Shown: positions 34,233-45,800 of the stretch, piece after piece
Position numbering within the stretch: position 1 is the first letter of the stretch
Layout of the letters: every line of letters starts with the position of its first letter
Assembly: GCF_949987535.1 (NCBI RefSeq)
Contig: NC_080064.1
Location: 44,411,937 to 44,475,936 of the forward strand
Origin: Balaenoptera acutorostrata
Lineage: Eukaryota; Chordata; Mammalia; Artiodactyla; Balaenopteridae
Length of the DNA stretch: 64,000 nt
Direction of reading: 5' to 3'
The notes under the pieces: generated by a model
Databases searched by the model: none
What the model was told of the DNA's origin: nothing
Seen by the model: only the letters and a program-made list of their open reading frames with translations
Program-made: the position numbers and the translations under genes

Positions 34233-34736
34233 TGTAGACCAAACTGTTAATGGTGGTTGTCCGTGAGGGCGTGGGGTGAGATAACAGGAGTCATTCACTT
34301 TCTTTGTTAAGTATTTTTGTAATGTTTGAATTTTGTATGTAAAAATACGTATTTCACTTTTATATAAATATAGAAAAGAAGTGATGAGCAGAGTCACTGA
34401 TCGATAATTTATTGGCCAATGAGAATTTCATGTCTACTTCTCCCAAAGTCACTCTTCTAGAAGAAGGAAACTCAGATTCAAGTCTTGGCTATGCCCTTGA
34501 CTCACAGACTGAGCAAATTGTTCCTTCTCTGCTGTCTTCCACTTTCCCACTGGACAATGAAAGGGTTGAACTGTGCTCAAAGCCTCCCTTAATGATCCTT
34601 CCCAGAAGCTGCAAGAGTAAATGAAGGCTTTCTGTGGGCTGACCACACACCACCCTGTGGTGGCCTCCAGCCTGTCCTTACACACCCTCCTCCAACCTCT
34701 GGCTCTGCACATGGTCGTTTCCGCGTGTGTGCAGGC

Positions 34737-34764
34737 ACACACACACACACACACACACACACAG
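34737..34764 (+). repeat. (CA)n microsatellite
   Basis: About 13 CA dinucleotides between 'gtgcagg' and 'gtgaaat'. Confidence 0.95.
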
Positions 34765-34799
34765 TGAAATCCAGCTATCACAGAAATTTTTGTGATGAA

Positions 34800-35420
34800 C
34801 ACCTCAGAACCACATTCTCAATGGACATCTCTCTGACCTCACCCTACTTGACCTGTCAGCCACTTCTGACATTGCTGATTGTACGACTCTTCTCCCTGAC
34901 ACATTCTCTTCCCTTCTTAGTTTTCCTGCCCCTGCCTTCTCTTGGTTTTCCCCCATCTCTCTGAGTGCTCCTTCCTTCTCAGTGTCTGTCCATGACTCTT
35001 CCTCCTCTGCCCACTCCTTCCCTGTTGGTCTTCCTTAGGCTTCTAGGCGGGTCCCTTTTCTCACTTCGTATACTCTTCCGCAACCATCTCATTTTTTCTC
35101 ATGGTTTTGACCACCATCTACACCCTGATGATACCTAAATCTCTACCTTGTATCTATGCTGGACTCATACCCACCTGCCTACTGGGCATGACTAGAGACA
35201 CCTCAATTCAGTGTCTCCAGAACTAAACTCATCACCTCTCCCTGACACACCCACACTCCCTTATCCCCAGCCTTCACAAACCCCCTAAGCCTTTCCTTCC
35301 ACACACCACTCACTCGCTCACTCACCACATTCTCATTGTTTACGCAACTGCCTTCCTTTCTCTCCTCAGCACAGTGCTTGGCCCTTAGCAGATAAAATTT
35401 AATTATATGGGAAGCATTTT
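34800..35420 (+). repeat. L2 LINE, RT-to-3' region fragment
   Basis: 'gacctcaccctacttgacct', 'ttctgacattgctgattgt', 'gattttgaccaccatctaca'-like text and 'cagtgtctccagaactaaac' follow the L2 order also seen at 19830-22165. Diverged and frameshifted. Confidence 0.75.
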
Positions 35421-37549
35421 GAGCACTGGCTCCATGCTGTCCCTGCCTAGACCCGATCTGGAAAACCAAAGACAAGCAAACAGTTCCCCCTAGCAGTTTA
35501 GAGTCCAGCTGAGGATTTTGCACTCCAAATCAGACCTTCATTCCTAGGCTTTGTCAGCTTTCTGCTGTTCCCAAGTCCCCTCTAATATGCAAGAGTCCTC
35601 CTAGGAAAAATCTCATTTTATGTTGTTATCAACTGTTACCTCAGTCATTGGTTAAGCAATATCTGCTAACAACTTAGTTTTAAATTAATCCCTCGGTAAT
35701 CATCTAACACCTGAATAGTTAATATTTGATTTTCTACTGATGCCTTAATTATCTTCTAACACTTTACTTATAAGCCAAATATTTTATTTATTAGGTTATG
35801 TCTTAGCACTTAGCAGTTTAGCTATTTGCCAACACTTAATTATTAATCAATATTTTAGTTGTCTGCTTAAATCATATTACCAATCACTAAGCTCTCTGCT
35901 ATTAGTTTAGAGGTGATTAGCAAGCCTGGGACAACCAGTTGGGAATTTGGGGAAGGGCTCATTTCTGGCTGCCGATACGATAATAACCTCTGTCTTTTGT
36001 TGAGCTCTCTTGTCACCCTCAGATGATTCTCATTCACTATCAACTGGTCCCAGGTCCTCAAAGAGAGGGTGGACCCATTCTAATTGCTTATTTATTTCTC
36101 TGAGCTGGGCTGGAGTGTGGAGGGAGGAGAGCGTGACTATGAGGGGAATCTCTGGAAAATTATGGTTGGAAGGAACTTTCATTCATCAACAAATATTTCT
36201 TGAGCATTGCCTGTGTGTCAAGTTCTGCATTAGGTTCTAAGGATAGATCAGTGAGCAAAACACCTGTGTTCCCAGCTGTCATGGTGCTCAGAGAATAGTG
36301 GGAAAGCCAAACATTAAACAAATAATTACACCAATTATTATACAATTACAATTATGATAAGCAGCAGGAAGAAGTACAAGGAACCATGAGCATGTATAAA
36401 AGTGGCATTGGACATATTCTGGAGTTCAGTGGAGGCTTCCCTGAGAAATAACATTTAAGCTGAGAGCTGAAATTTTAATAAGAGTTAGGGCAAAGAAGTA
36501 GAGGGGAGGGTTTGTAAACAGAAGCAGTGGCTGGAGCAAAGACCCTAATGAGGGAAGATGCTCAATAGAATGGAGCCAGTGCTGCTTGGAGTGAAGTGAT
36601 AGGGAGAAGGGTCAGAGAGGTAGGCAGGGGCCAGATCATTCAAGGTCTTGTGGGATCCAGGTAAGAAATGTTAATGACTTGACTTAGCATCACAGAGTCT
36701 GTCTTCAGTCCCAAACCTGAAGGTCAGAAATAAACCCTTGGTGCAGAGGCAGACACTGAACTACAGATAGGAGAAGTAGATGGCTCTGGGGCTACCCAGA
36801 GCACCGGTCAGCATGGAGACACCTGTGGAAGGCAGGCAGATCTGAAACCTCCCAGCTCCAGCAGGGCCAGCCTGGTGTTTGCTGGAGGGAATTGCTGAGG
36901 CCTGGATCGCTACAAATCACCAAACTTCTTGCATAGATTCCTGGGCCCCAGAGGGATTACATTGCAGGTGGTCAATAGGCTACATTTCAAGAAAGAAACA
37001 CTGCCTTGGGTATAACAAAAAAAACTCTGCAGCTTCCTCTCCTCCCCACAGCTCCTTCAGTCCCTACATCTTAGCCCTTACCTGTGACTTTTACCACTTT
37101 GTGTTGGGATAGAGATTTGGCAGCTACAACAAGAACCCAAAGTAAACACAGTCTCAAAAAAAGTAGAAGTTTTTTCTATACCATGTAAAAATTGGACCTT
37201 TACCCTGCTCCATGAATTAGTCAGGGGCCTGGGCTTATGGCTCTGGCATCCCTAGGATGTTGTCATCAGCGGCATGACCCAGACATAATTTATTTTCACT
37301 AGGAAATAAAGTTTTTATTCTGTATGGCCATGTGCCCATATGAAAATTGAGTTCCATTAACATAAAAGAAGGGGAGAACAGATGTTGCAGGGGTCAGGGA
37401 CAAATAGCCATCTCTGCGCTATATCTTAACATTTTTCAAATCTCTCTCCTCTCCTTTTTCCTGCTACGACTATCCTAACTCAGGATTTATCATCTTTCTG
37501 GCTCATATCCTTGGCCCCAATTCCCTCCTTCAATCCATCCTTCATGTCA
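35421..37549. other. Intergenic DNA with L2/MIR debris, no gene
   Basis: AT-rich, unusually TTA/TAA-repetitive text at 35600-35900 (many 'ctaacacttaattatt'-like words) is notable but unassigned. Ancient repeat text occurs at 36180-36480 ('cattcatcaacaaatatttc', 'caagttctgcattaggttct'), typical of an L2-like or MIR-like element. No coding signal. Confidence 0.4.
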
Positions 37550-37885
37550 CAAGCTGAATGATGTTCCAAAAAGCAGACCTGAGCATATCACCTCTCTGCT
37601 TCAGTGTGCCCCCCAACCCTTATCCTTGGAATAAAGGCTTTATTCTTTAAACTGTCATTCAAAGTCCTTGTGCCTCATCTACCTCAATTTCTAACCTTTG
37701 GTGTTGCTACAGCACCAAACTGCTTGCTATATTCTCTCTCATTTCTTCCTCCCATTGCACAGGTAGAAATTCTTTTCCTTTCCCTGATACTGCTGTGCAC
37801 CTTATCTCTGTTGTATTCTTTGAACGTAAGAAATGCCTGGCCCATAGTAGGTGTTCAAAAGTCATATATTGACTGACTACCTCAT
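37550..37885 (+). repeat. L2 LINE 3' region
   Basis: 'gacctgagcatatcacctct', 'ttcaaagtccttgtgcctca' and 'gcccatagtaggtgttcaaa' show the L2 3' order. Confidence 0.75.
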
Positions 37886-38764
37886 TGTCATCATCTATGT
37901 CTGTTTCTAAGTGTCCTAGAGACTGTCTCAGCCCCTGCATTGGCTAGGTTCCCCCTAAAAGGCTCAAATCCTCCCGTGGAAGGGGTGACCAATCTCAGTA
38001 AGATGGGAAAGCCCAGTCAGAAAGCCCCTTCTTCTAATCTCTTGGAATATGAGTGCTCCCCTCTGAGCACATGACCAATTATGCCCTGCTGGTCATTCTC
38101 CAGAGGGGGTCCCAGGGCCACAATCGTCCCTGGTGTTAGTGACGATTGCATGGGAAAAACTTATATTTTAAAAGTTACTCGTTTTTCATATGACATTCAA
38201 ATTTAACCAGCCGTCTTGCATCTTATCTGGCAACACTAATCCAGGGTTGAATACCATGCAGTAGGAAGTTGAACTAGATAGCCTCTAGGATCCTTTCAAC
38301 TCTAGGAAGCAAAGATTCTAACTCTTCTGATTCACCTTGTAACTCCCAATGAAAGCAGAAACTCAGGATTAAAGTCAAAGAGCTGAGAACATAGTTAATA
38401 GGCTAATCAACATAACAAATGACAATATCCCCTTACTAGATGTGTAACATTGGGACAGTCACTTAATCTACCTCACCCTCCATTGCTTCATCCAGCCAAT
38501 AAAAGGAAACCAAGATTTTACCTAATAAATGCTGGGCACTGTGCTAGACACTTTGTCTATGTGCTGCCTCCGCTGGAATGTTCAGACAAACTAATGTGTG
38601 AAAAGGCCCTTTGTAAGTGGAAGTGGGCTGTAACAAATGTGAAACAGTATTAGCGTTAGTGTAGCACCTATCTCTAGCTGATTTCCTTTACTGAAACCTT
38701 CAGGGGAAAGAAGTTTCCCTAGTTTGGTCATATTGTAGGGGAAAAACATTGTCTAGGACTCTAG
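37886..38764. other. Intergenic DNA, nothing recognised
   Basis: Non-coding with faint ancient-repeat text. No exon-like stretch. Confidence 0.4.
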
Positions 38765-38772
38765 TGTCTAGA

Positions 38773-38981
38773 GCAGTGATTCTTAACTAAGGGTGATTTT
38801 GCTCACTAGGGGACATTTGGCAATGTCTGGAGACATTTTGGTTGTCACAGCTGGGTAATGGGTACTACTGGCATCTAGAGGGTAGAAGCCAGGGATGCTG
38901 CTAAACATCCTACAGTACTCAGGACTGTCCCCTACAGCAAAGAATTACCTGGCTTAAATGTCAGTAGGCTGAGAAATCATG
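38773..38981 (+). mobile_element. MER5A-like hAT-Charlie transposon with intact TSD
   Basis: Starts 'cagtgattcttaactaaggg', contains 'ggacatttggcaatgtctgg' and 'ccagggatgctgctaaacat', and ends 'gtcagtaggctgagaaatcatg'. The 8-bp TSD 'gtctagag' is perfect at 38765-38772 and 38982-38989. It is the same 8-mer used by the larger hAT element at 23252. Confidence 0.92.
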
Positions 38982-38991
38982 GTCTAGAGTA

Positions 38992-39200
38992 CTGCCAAGC
39001 AGAATTTATATCCCAGCTCTACCACTTAGCAGCTGGGTGACTCATGGACTTTTCCTCTCTGTGCCTCAGTGTCCTCTTCTGGGACATCTGGGATATTAAT
39101 AGCACTTACCTCATAGGCCTATTTTGATGATTAAATAAAAATACACCCATAAAGCACTGGAGTACCTGATACATAGTAAACATTCAGTAAATGATAGTTC
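38992..39200 (+). repeat. MIR SINE
   Basis: 'tcccagctctaccacttagc', 'ctgggtgactcatggacttt', 'ctctctgtgcctcagtgtcc' and 'gatacatagtaaacattcag' give a nearly full MIR. Confidence 0.88.
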
Positions 39201-39984
39201 TTCTTATAGTTATTTAAGTATTACTGTCCCCTCTTAAAAGATAGGAAATTGAGACTCAGAGAGGGGAACAGACTTGACCAAGGTCAAGAGAAAAAGCAAT
39301 TCTAGTCATGGGGTTGACAAACGTCACCAAGAATCTTCTGTAGACAAAGGCTGCAGTTTTCTTGTGTGCGGACCTAACATGAGACACCGTCCTTGCTCTC
39401 AGCAAAGTGGAAGGAAAAGGAGAACTAACCTTTACTGAGTGCTCACATAACCTATATCTCATCTCTTAAGGTAGGTATTATGATTTCCATTTTACAGATA
39501 TGACTAAGTGAGGAGTCTAAAGTCTCCCAGCAAGTCAATTGCCAAGTAGCAATTGATATCCAGGCTGACCCACTACCAAAGTCCCTGCCTCTCCCTCTGT
39601 TCTCTGCTCCCTAGACTCTGGTAACACTCCAGCAGGGACAGGGAGGGTTTAGGGTTGGAGATTTTGATTCTGGGAGAAGGCCATTCACTCCAGGGTGCAG
39701 CAGTCTTGGAGTAAATTGCAGAAGTGGCTGATCTCAGACTGAAAAAGAACTGTGAATATGAAAAATGCTTAATAACAAATAAAGTGCTGGACTCATGTTG
39801 AGACCAAAGAAGGAGGTAGACAAAAGCAGTGTTTGTTTCCTTGAACTTTGGGGATTGGCAAACCCAGGACAAATCCTAGTTTCTGCCATTCCTGGCTGTT
39901 TCCTTGGGTGAGAACTTAACCTCTCTGAAGCTCAATATCTTTATATATAAAATACCCATTCAGAATCATTCTTCATTTATTTTA
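39201..39984. other. Intergenic DNA with MIR-like debris
   Basis: 'aggtaggtattatgatttcc' and 'tgagactcagagaggggaac' are ancient MIR-related text. A minus-strand open frame of 99 codons (39573-39872) has no recognisable features. Confidence 0.4.
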
Positions 39985-40345
39985 TTTTATCTTTTTAACA
40001 TCTTTATTGGCGTATAATTGCTTTACAATTGTGTGTTAGTTTCTGCTGTATAACAAAGTGAATCAGCTATATGCATACATACATCCCCATATCCCCTCCC
40101 TCTTGTGTCACCCTCCCACCCTCCCTATCCCACCCCTCTAGGTGGTCACAAAGCACCCAGCTGATCTCCCTGTGCTATGTGGCTGCTTCCCACTAGCTAT
40201 CTATTTTACATTTGGTAGTGTATATATGTCCATGCCACTCTCTCACTGCGTCCCAGCTTCCCCTTCCCCCTCCCCGTGTCCTCAAGTCCATTCTCTACGT
40301 CTGTGTCTTTATTCCTGTCCTGCCCCTAGGTTCATGAGAACCATT
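39985..40345 (-). mobile_element. L1 LINE 3' UTR, 5'-truncated copy
   Basis: Antisense L1 3' UTR: 'catctttattggcgtataat', 'tctgctgtataacaaagtga', 'tatgcatacatacatcccca', 'ggtggtcacaaagcacccag' and 'gtccattctctacgtctgtg', preceded by a T-rich tail (39980-39998). Near-matching flanks 'agaatcattcttcattta' (39962-39979) and 'agaaccattctttcattc' (40337-40354) look like a TSD with small differences. It appears younger than the other L1 fragments. Confidence 0.88.
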
Positions 40346-40514
40346 CTTTCATTCATTTATTAGTTCTTCCTCCTCCCTTAACCTATATGGCTATGCAGAT
40401 TTTGAAGGTGGCCAGCAGAAAGGACAATTAGGAGTTGAAATCTAGCCTGAACTCTACTTACCCAGCCTTGCCTTTGGCATAGAGCTATATAAAACCAGAG
40501 GAAGGGACACTTTT

Positions 40515-40749
40515 AAAAAAAAAAATTTACTTATTTATTTAGGCTGCACCGGGTCTTAGTTGAGGCACTTGGGATCTTTGTTGACACATGTGGGATCGTT
40601 TGTTGTAGCATGTGGGATCTTTTAGTTGCAGCATGCAGGCTCATGGTTGAGGCATGCATGCGGGATCTAGTTCCCTGACCAGGGATCGAACCCGTGCCCC
40701 CTGCATTGGGAGCTTGGAGTCTTACCCACTGGACCACCAGGGAAGTCCC
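40515..40749 (-). mobile_element. CHR-type SINE, short form
   Basis: Minus-strand head GGGACTTCCCTGGTGGTCCA and tail (TTTA)n at about 40520-40540. The TSD 'aaggg(a/g)cactttt' is at 40502-40514 and 40750-40762 with one mismatch. Confidence 0.93.
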
Positions 40750-40762
40750 AAGGGGCACTTTT

Positions 40763-41324
40763 TTCTGATTTGCACAAAAGCGCACAAAAGAACAACGGTG
40801 GCACAAAGCAGCAGCTTGAGAACCAGCCCTAGACTAAGTGTGGTGAAACCAGCACCGAGCAGGTATAACTTTTGTCCTAGAGGAGCCCATAGTCTGAAGC
40901 TGTGGTTGCTAAGTGAGATGATGGCACATGGAAGTGTTCAATGAATGGTACACATAGACAGAACAGCAGACGCTGGAATAAAGAATGGTGCTTTTGGGGG
41001 CGGAGAGTCTTCAGGATGGACCTTGGAGCGTGTAGAGGATTTAGATAAGCAAAAGAAGGGAACCACATAGGCAAAAACTTGGGAGAGGAGGCTCCCTTCC
41101 CAGGTCAGACTGGCTGAAACAGAGGCTTCCTGTAGGAGAGAAGAGGCAGGTATAGTTGGAGAGGTATGGAGAGTTCAGATTTTAGAGGTCAGACTAGAAC
41201 CACTGGGGCTACTTCAACAGCTCAGGTCAAGCCTTCAGAGGACCTCTCTGTTGATAAGTGTGTGATGGGAGAGAATCAAATGCAGAGAAAAAAGAATCAC
41301 ATAACTCTGCCTCAAAAGTCAAAA
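40763..41324. other. Intergenic DNA, nothing recognised
   Basis: Non-coding. Some MIR/L2-like words only. Confidence 0.4.
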
Positions 41325-42300
41325 GAATTCTCTTCAGCATTGTACTGGAAATCCTAGACAGTGTAACAAAACAAGAAAAAAATAAAATGCATCAACTGGA
41401 AAGGAAAAGTAAAACCGCCTTTATTCACAAGCAACATAATATGTTGCCTGTGAGGAAATCATATTTTTTTCATGTTAACATAAAAAAATCCTTAGTCTGT
41501 AAAAAAGCTACTAGAACTAATAACTGAATTTAACAAGATCTCAGAATACAAGGTGAATATAGAAAAATAAGTTGTATTTCTATAAATTGGCAACAAACAA
41601 TTGGAATATCACATTAAAAATGTCATTTACAATAGCATCAAAAATAAGAAAAAGGGAAAAATTTTATAAAATGTGTACAAGACCTGTACATGGAATAGTA
41701 TAAAACATTGCTGAGAGAAATTAAGAACTAAATAAATGAAGAGATATATACCATGTTCATGGATTGGGAAACTCAATATTAAGATGTTAATTCTCTCCAA
41801 ATTGATCTATTGATTCAATGCAATCCTAAAAAAAATCCAAGCAGGATTTTTTGGGGCAGAAATTGACAAGTGGATTCTAAAATTTATATGGAAATGCAAA
41901 GGACCCAGAATCACGAAAACAATTTTGAAAAATAAGGACAAAGTTAGAGGACTTATACTACCTGATTTTAAGACTCACTTATAAAGCTACAGTAATTAAG
42001 ACAGAGTGGAACTGGCATAAGGATAGATCCAGATCAGGTCAATGAAATAGAATAGAGAATTCAGAAATAAATCCACACGTACATGGTTAATTGAGTTTTG
42101 CCAAAGGTGTCAAATTAATTCAATAGAGAAAGGAGAGTCCTTTCAAAGGATGGTTTTGAAACTACTTTTACTTCATATTTGGCACATAAATTAACTCAAA
42201 AAATTCAGAGGCATAAATGTAAAAGCTAAAGCTATAAAACTTCTGGAAGAAAACATAGGAGAAAATCTTTGTTATCATGGGGTCCGCGAAGATCTTTTTT

Positions 42301-42424
42301 TTTTGGCCGCCACCCCCCCACCGCGTCATGTGGGGTCTTAGTTCTCTGACCAGGGATTGAACCTGCACACCCTGAATTGGTAGTGTGGAGTCTTAACCAC
42401 TAGACCACCAGGGAAGTCCTGACA
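42301..42424 (-). mobile_element. CHR-type SINE, short diverged copy
   Basis: Minus-strand head GGACTTCCCTGGTGGTCTAG followed by 'GGTTCAATCCCTGGTCAGAG'. The 12-bp TSD 'aagatctttttt' is at 42289-42300 and 42425-42436. A C-run (CCACCCCCCCACC) lies near its left end. Confidence 0.9.
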
Positions 42425-42543
42425 AAGATCTTTTTTAGATAGAACACAGAAAGCACTAATCTTAATAGAAAAAAAAGTGATAAATTGAACCATCAAAATT
42501 CTTAATTTTGGCTTTTCAAAAAACACCATTAAGAAAAATGAGA

Positions 42544-42903
42544 GGGCTTCCCTGGTGGCACAGTGGTTAAGAATCTGCCTGCCAATGCAGGGGACACAGG
42601 TTCATGTCCTGGTCCGGGAAGATCCCACATGCCGCGGAGCAGCTAAGCCCGTGTGCCACAACTACTGAGCCTGCGCTCTAGAGCCCGTGGGCCACAACTA
42701 CTGGGGCCACATGCCACAACTACTGAATCCCGTGCACCTAGAGCCCATGCTCTGCAACAAGAGAAGCCACCGCAATGAGAAGTCCACGCACAGCAACGAA
42801 GAGTAGCCCCCGCTTGCCACGACTAGAGAAAGCCCGTGCATAGCAACGAAGCCCCGGTGCAGCCAAAAATAAAAAAATAAAGAAATTTAAAAAAAAAAAA
42901 GAA
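42544..42903 (+). mobile_element. CHR-type SINE
   Basis: Head 'gggcttccctggtggcacag', body to 'ccccggtgcagccaaaaat', long A-rich tail 42863-42903. The 13-bp TSD 'aagaaaaatgaga' is at 42531-42543 and 42904-42916. It is in inverted orientation to the SINE 120 bp to its left. Confidence 0.95.
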
Positions 42904-43985
42904 AAGAAAAATGAGAAAGAACACAACATTGTAAATCAACTATACTTTAATAAAAGAAAAATTTAATGAGAAGTCAAGCTACAGATTGGGAAAGAATATT
43001 TACAATAATATATTGATAAAGGATTTGTATCCAGAATATATAAGAACTGTTACAGTTCAATAAGAAGACAACCCAATTTAAAAATAGGCAAAACTTACAT
43101 TTTGCCAAAGAAGATACATGAATGGTTAATGAGCACATGAGAAGTTATTCATCATTAGCCAATAGGAAAAAACAAATTAAACCCACGATGAGATGCTACT
43201 TCACGTCTACAAGCATAACCAAAATAAAAAATACTGACAATACCAAGTTCTGGTGAGGATGTAGAGCCCTGACTCTCTCTCATACATTGCTGGTGGGGAT
43301 GCAAAATGGTTCCAACCACACTCTGGAAGAGAGTTTGGCAACTTCTTATAAAGTTAAACATACATCCACCCTATTACCACAAAACTCCACTTCTAGGATT
43401 CACCCAAGGGAAATGAAAACATAGCCCCCCCCCAAAAAAAGCATATATGCAAAAAATTTTATAGCAACTTTATTCATGATAGTACCCAGCCAGAAACAAC
43501 TCTAATGCCTATGAAGAGTTGAATGGACTAATTGCAGTATTTCATATAATGAGTATATTTCCAGGTACTCGGCAATAAAAGGAAGGAACTACTCCTACAT
43601 GCAACAATTTCTGTGTATCTCAAAGGCACTGTGGTGAGCAAAATAGGTCAGGCACAAAAGAGGACATACTATCGGATTCCATTAAGACAAAAATTCAAGA
43701 ACAGGCAGAACTAATCTATAGGAAGGGAGAGCAGAGCAGTGGTTGTCTAAGGCAAGGCTAGGGGTTGGGGGGAGGGCTGACTGCAAAGTGGCACAATGGA
43801 TGGTGACAAGTGATGGAAATGTGCTGTATCCTGACTGTGGTGGTAGTTACATGAGTATAAAGTCACCAAGCTGTACACTTAAAATGGGTCTATTTTACTG
43901 TTTGTAAAATATACCTCAGTAAAATTGATTTTAAAAATAAAAAATCAAAAAAAAATAAAAATAAAAATAAAAAAAATAAAAAATC

Positions 43986-44510
43986 ACAAGAGAAACAGCA
44001 TTATATAGTAATAAAAGAAATTGGAAGGAATCTGAACTTTGAAGAAAATGGATAATAAATTTTCATATATTCACTAAGTGGAAAACTATCTAGCAGTAAA
44101 AATGAATGAGCCAGATTGAGCATACACATCAATATAGACAAAACTCAAAAACATAAGACTGAATGAAAAAAAGCAGGCTCCAGAAGAATACATGCAATGT
44201 GATGCTATTTATTTAAGATGTAATCACATGTAAAGCAATTTCATACATTGTTCAAAGATCCATACGTATGTGATAAATGCATGAATAAGAGCATGGGGAT
44301 GATAAACACTGAATTCAGGAGAATACTTATGTGGGGAAGGAGGAGCATGGAGGGCAGGAGTGGGGCTTCAAACAGGATTGATCAAATTTTTTATTTCTTA
44401 AATTTGAGTAGTACATGGGTGGTTCTTGTATTATTCTTTATGTTGTTTGTGTGTTTTAAAGATTTCATAGGAAGACAAACAAACAGCAAACTAACGAAAA
44501 CCTAAACCCA
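43986..44510 (+). repeat. L1 LINE 3'-region fragment, second copy
   Basis: 'ggaaaactatctagcagtaa', 'aatgaatgagccagattgag', 'aaaacataagactgaatgaa' and 'gcaatgtgatgctatttatt' are L1 3'-region text. It follows the A-rich tail of the previous L1, so it is a separate, older piece. Confidence 0.65.
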
Positions 44511-44679
44511 AAGAGTAACCACTTAGAGTTGGGGGAGAGCCTAGCTGGTATCAGGAGATCTGAGTCTCAGTCCGGTTTGTCCCTGGATTTCATGTTCCAA
44601 CGTGGCAAAGCCACTTCTCTCAGGATGAGACGCAAGAGCCTCATTCTGGAAAAGAAGGGAAAGAATCAGTCTTGGGCAT

Positions 44680-45080
44680 CAGGGGAGTGGTCGTGCGAGG
44701 AACTGGCACTTGCGCTTAATGCACGACAGCATCCTTTCTTTGCTTCTCCAGCTGCGGTGACCTGCAAGCTGGCACCGGAGCAGAGCCGGGTCGGGGATGG
44801 GGAGAGCCATCGGGAAGGGGCGTCGGGCGGTTACAGCTGGAGGCAGTAGGGCAAGGGGAGAGAGGGGTGCTCCGCTGCGTCCAGAGTCCAAGGACTCCGG
44901 GCAGACCACCCAGTGAGCGAACCGAGCCCTCACCCCTGGTTGTGCCCGGGTTCTCAGCCTCCGTGGACTTCGGTCACCGAACTGCGCGGCCCACGACAGC
45001 GAGGGGCGTTTCTTTCCGGACCCCTGAGGACCGGGCTCCGGAGCAAGGCTGCCAGGTCTAGAGCGCATTGTTTTGAGAAC
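44680..45080. promoter_or_regulatory. Isolated CpG-rich patch
   Basis: About 400 bp with many CpGs ('gagccgggtcggggatgggg', 'gggaaggggcgtcgggcggt', 'aactgcgcggcccacgacag') in otherwise AT-rich, L1-flanked DNA. It is not at a recognised gene start. It lies 3.6 kb upstream of the SHISAL2A exon. Open frames through it on both strands look like by-products of GC-richness. Could be an enhancer or an unannotated promoter. Confidence 0.55.
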
Positions 45081-45639
45081 CACGCAGAAGGGGCTTCCAG
45101 TTACTGTGGCTCGCTGGGTGCCAGGCTTCATGCTCTTCCATCTTCACTACTGCCCTAATGCAGAGAGGGAAAGTGACCTGCCTAAGGTCACACCGCAGGT
45201 GATTGTAGCTTATTACTTGTATATCCTTAAGCAAGTTACTTAACCTCTCTGGGTCCAGTTTTCCTATGGGTAGAGTGGGTGCAAAATTATGTGTGTATGT
45301 GTGTATCTGGAAGACTCCATATCAAAGTATTAATAGATATTTCTACCTGGTGAGGTAATGGGTGATATTTTTGCTTTTGGTTTATCTATATTTTCTAATT
45401 TGTTGTTTTAAAATAAATATGTACATATTTAATTATTTTTATTTTTATTAAGAGAGTAATACTGCACAGAGTTGTGAGGACTGAAGGAGACTATGAAAAG
45501 CACAGAGCACAATTTCTAGTTCACAGTGTGTTCTCCATAAATGTGAGTTCTCCCTGCTCACTCTTCCCTCCTACACTTTCCTTCCCCTCTGGTTGGAGAC
45601 TCTGGCCCCCAGACCTCAGGTTGGGAGGAAGGAGGGGTC
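45081..45639. other. Intergenic DNA with MIR-like debris
   Basis: 'ttaagcaagttacttaacct' and 'ctgggtccagttttcctatg' at 45228-45270 are MIR text. Otherwise AT-rich DNA. Confidence 0.45.
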
Positions 45640-45800
45640 TGTTTACTAGCTGTGTGGCTTTGGATAAATCACTTGACCTCTCTGAGTCTCAGTTACCTTC
45701 CCTGCAGAATGGGAAGAAAAACGCCTACCTCAAAGAAAGTTTTCAAGGACTACATGACGTGCAAGACGGGAAACTGCCTGGCACATAGTAGGTCTGCAGT
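45640..45800 (+). repeat. MIR SINE
   Basis: 'actagctgtgtggctttgga', 'taaatcacttgacctctctg', 'agtctcagttaccttccctg' and 'gcctggcacatagtaggtct' give the MIR order. Confidence 0.85.

Larger units (their letters stand above)
32866..34390 (+). mobile_element. Old L1 LINE 3' region with two CHR SINE insertions
   Basis: L1 ORF2 C-terminal and 3'-region text in order: 'aattcacagaaaaatagag', 'gaaaagatgttcagcctcat', 'ggtgaggatgtggggaaatg', 'aatggtgaaaattcgatgca' and 'tgtgtccatcagtatggttt', ending 'aatacgtatttcacttttat'. It is heavily diverged. The CHR SINEs at 33094-33436 and 33644-34027 break it into three pieces. Confidence 0.75.
41325..43985 (+). mobile_element. Old L1 LINE, ORF2 C-terminal half to A-rich tail
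   Basis: Degraded L1 ORF2 in sense orientation: 'gcattgtactggaaatccta', 'atcccaagcaggattttttg'-type text at 41837-41862, 'atttatatggaaatgcaaag', 'acagtgttgtactggcataa'-type text at 42000-42022, 'gaaaatctttgttatcatgg', and 3'-region text 'aggaactactcctacatgca' and 'ctgtggtggtagttacatga'. It ends in an A-rich stretch at 43925-43985. Many stops and frameshifts are present. Two SINEs are inserted. Confidence 0.85.

Noticed and set aside
27031..34764. A CRISPR-like or satellite array from the (CA)n tracts and repeated SINE words
   Set aside because: The CA tracts are ordinary microsatellites, and the repeated words belong to dispersed CHR copies in both orientations with separate TSDs.
44679..45131. 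150-codon minus-strand open frame in the CpG-rich patch
   Set aside because: Low-complexity, GC-driven frame without a recognisable domain. Kept only as part of the CpG-patch finding.
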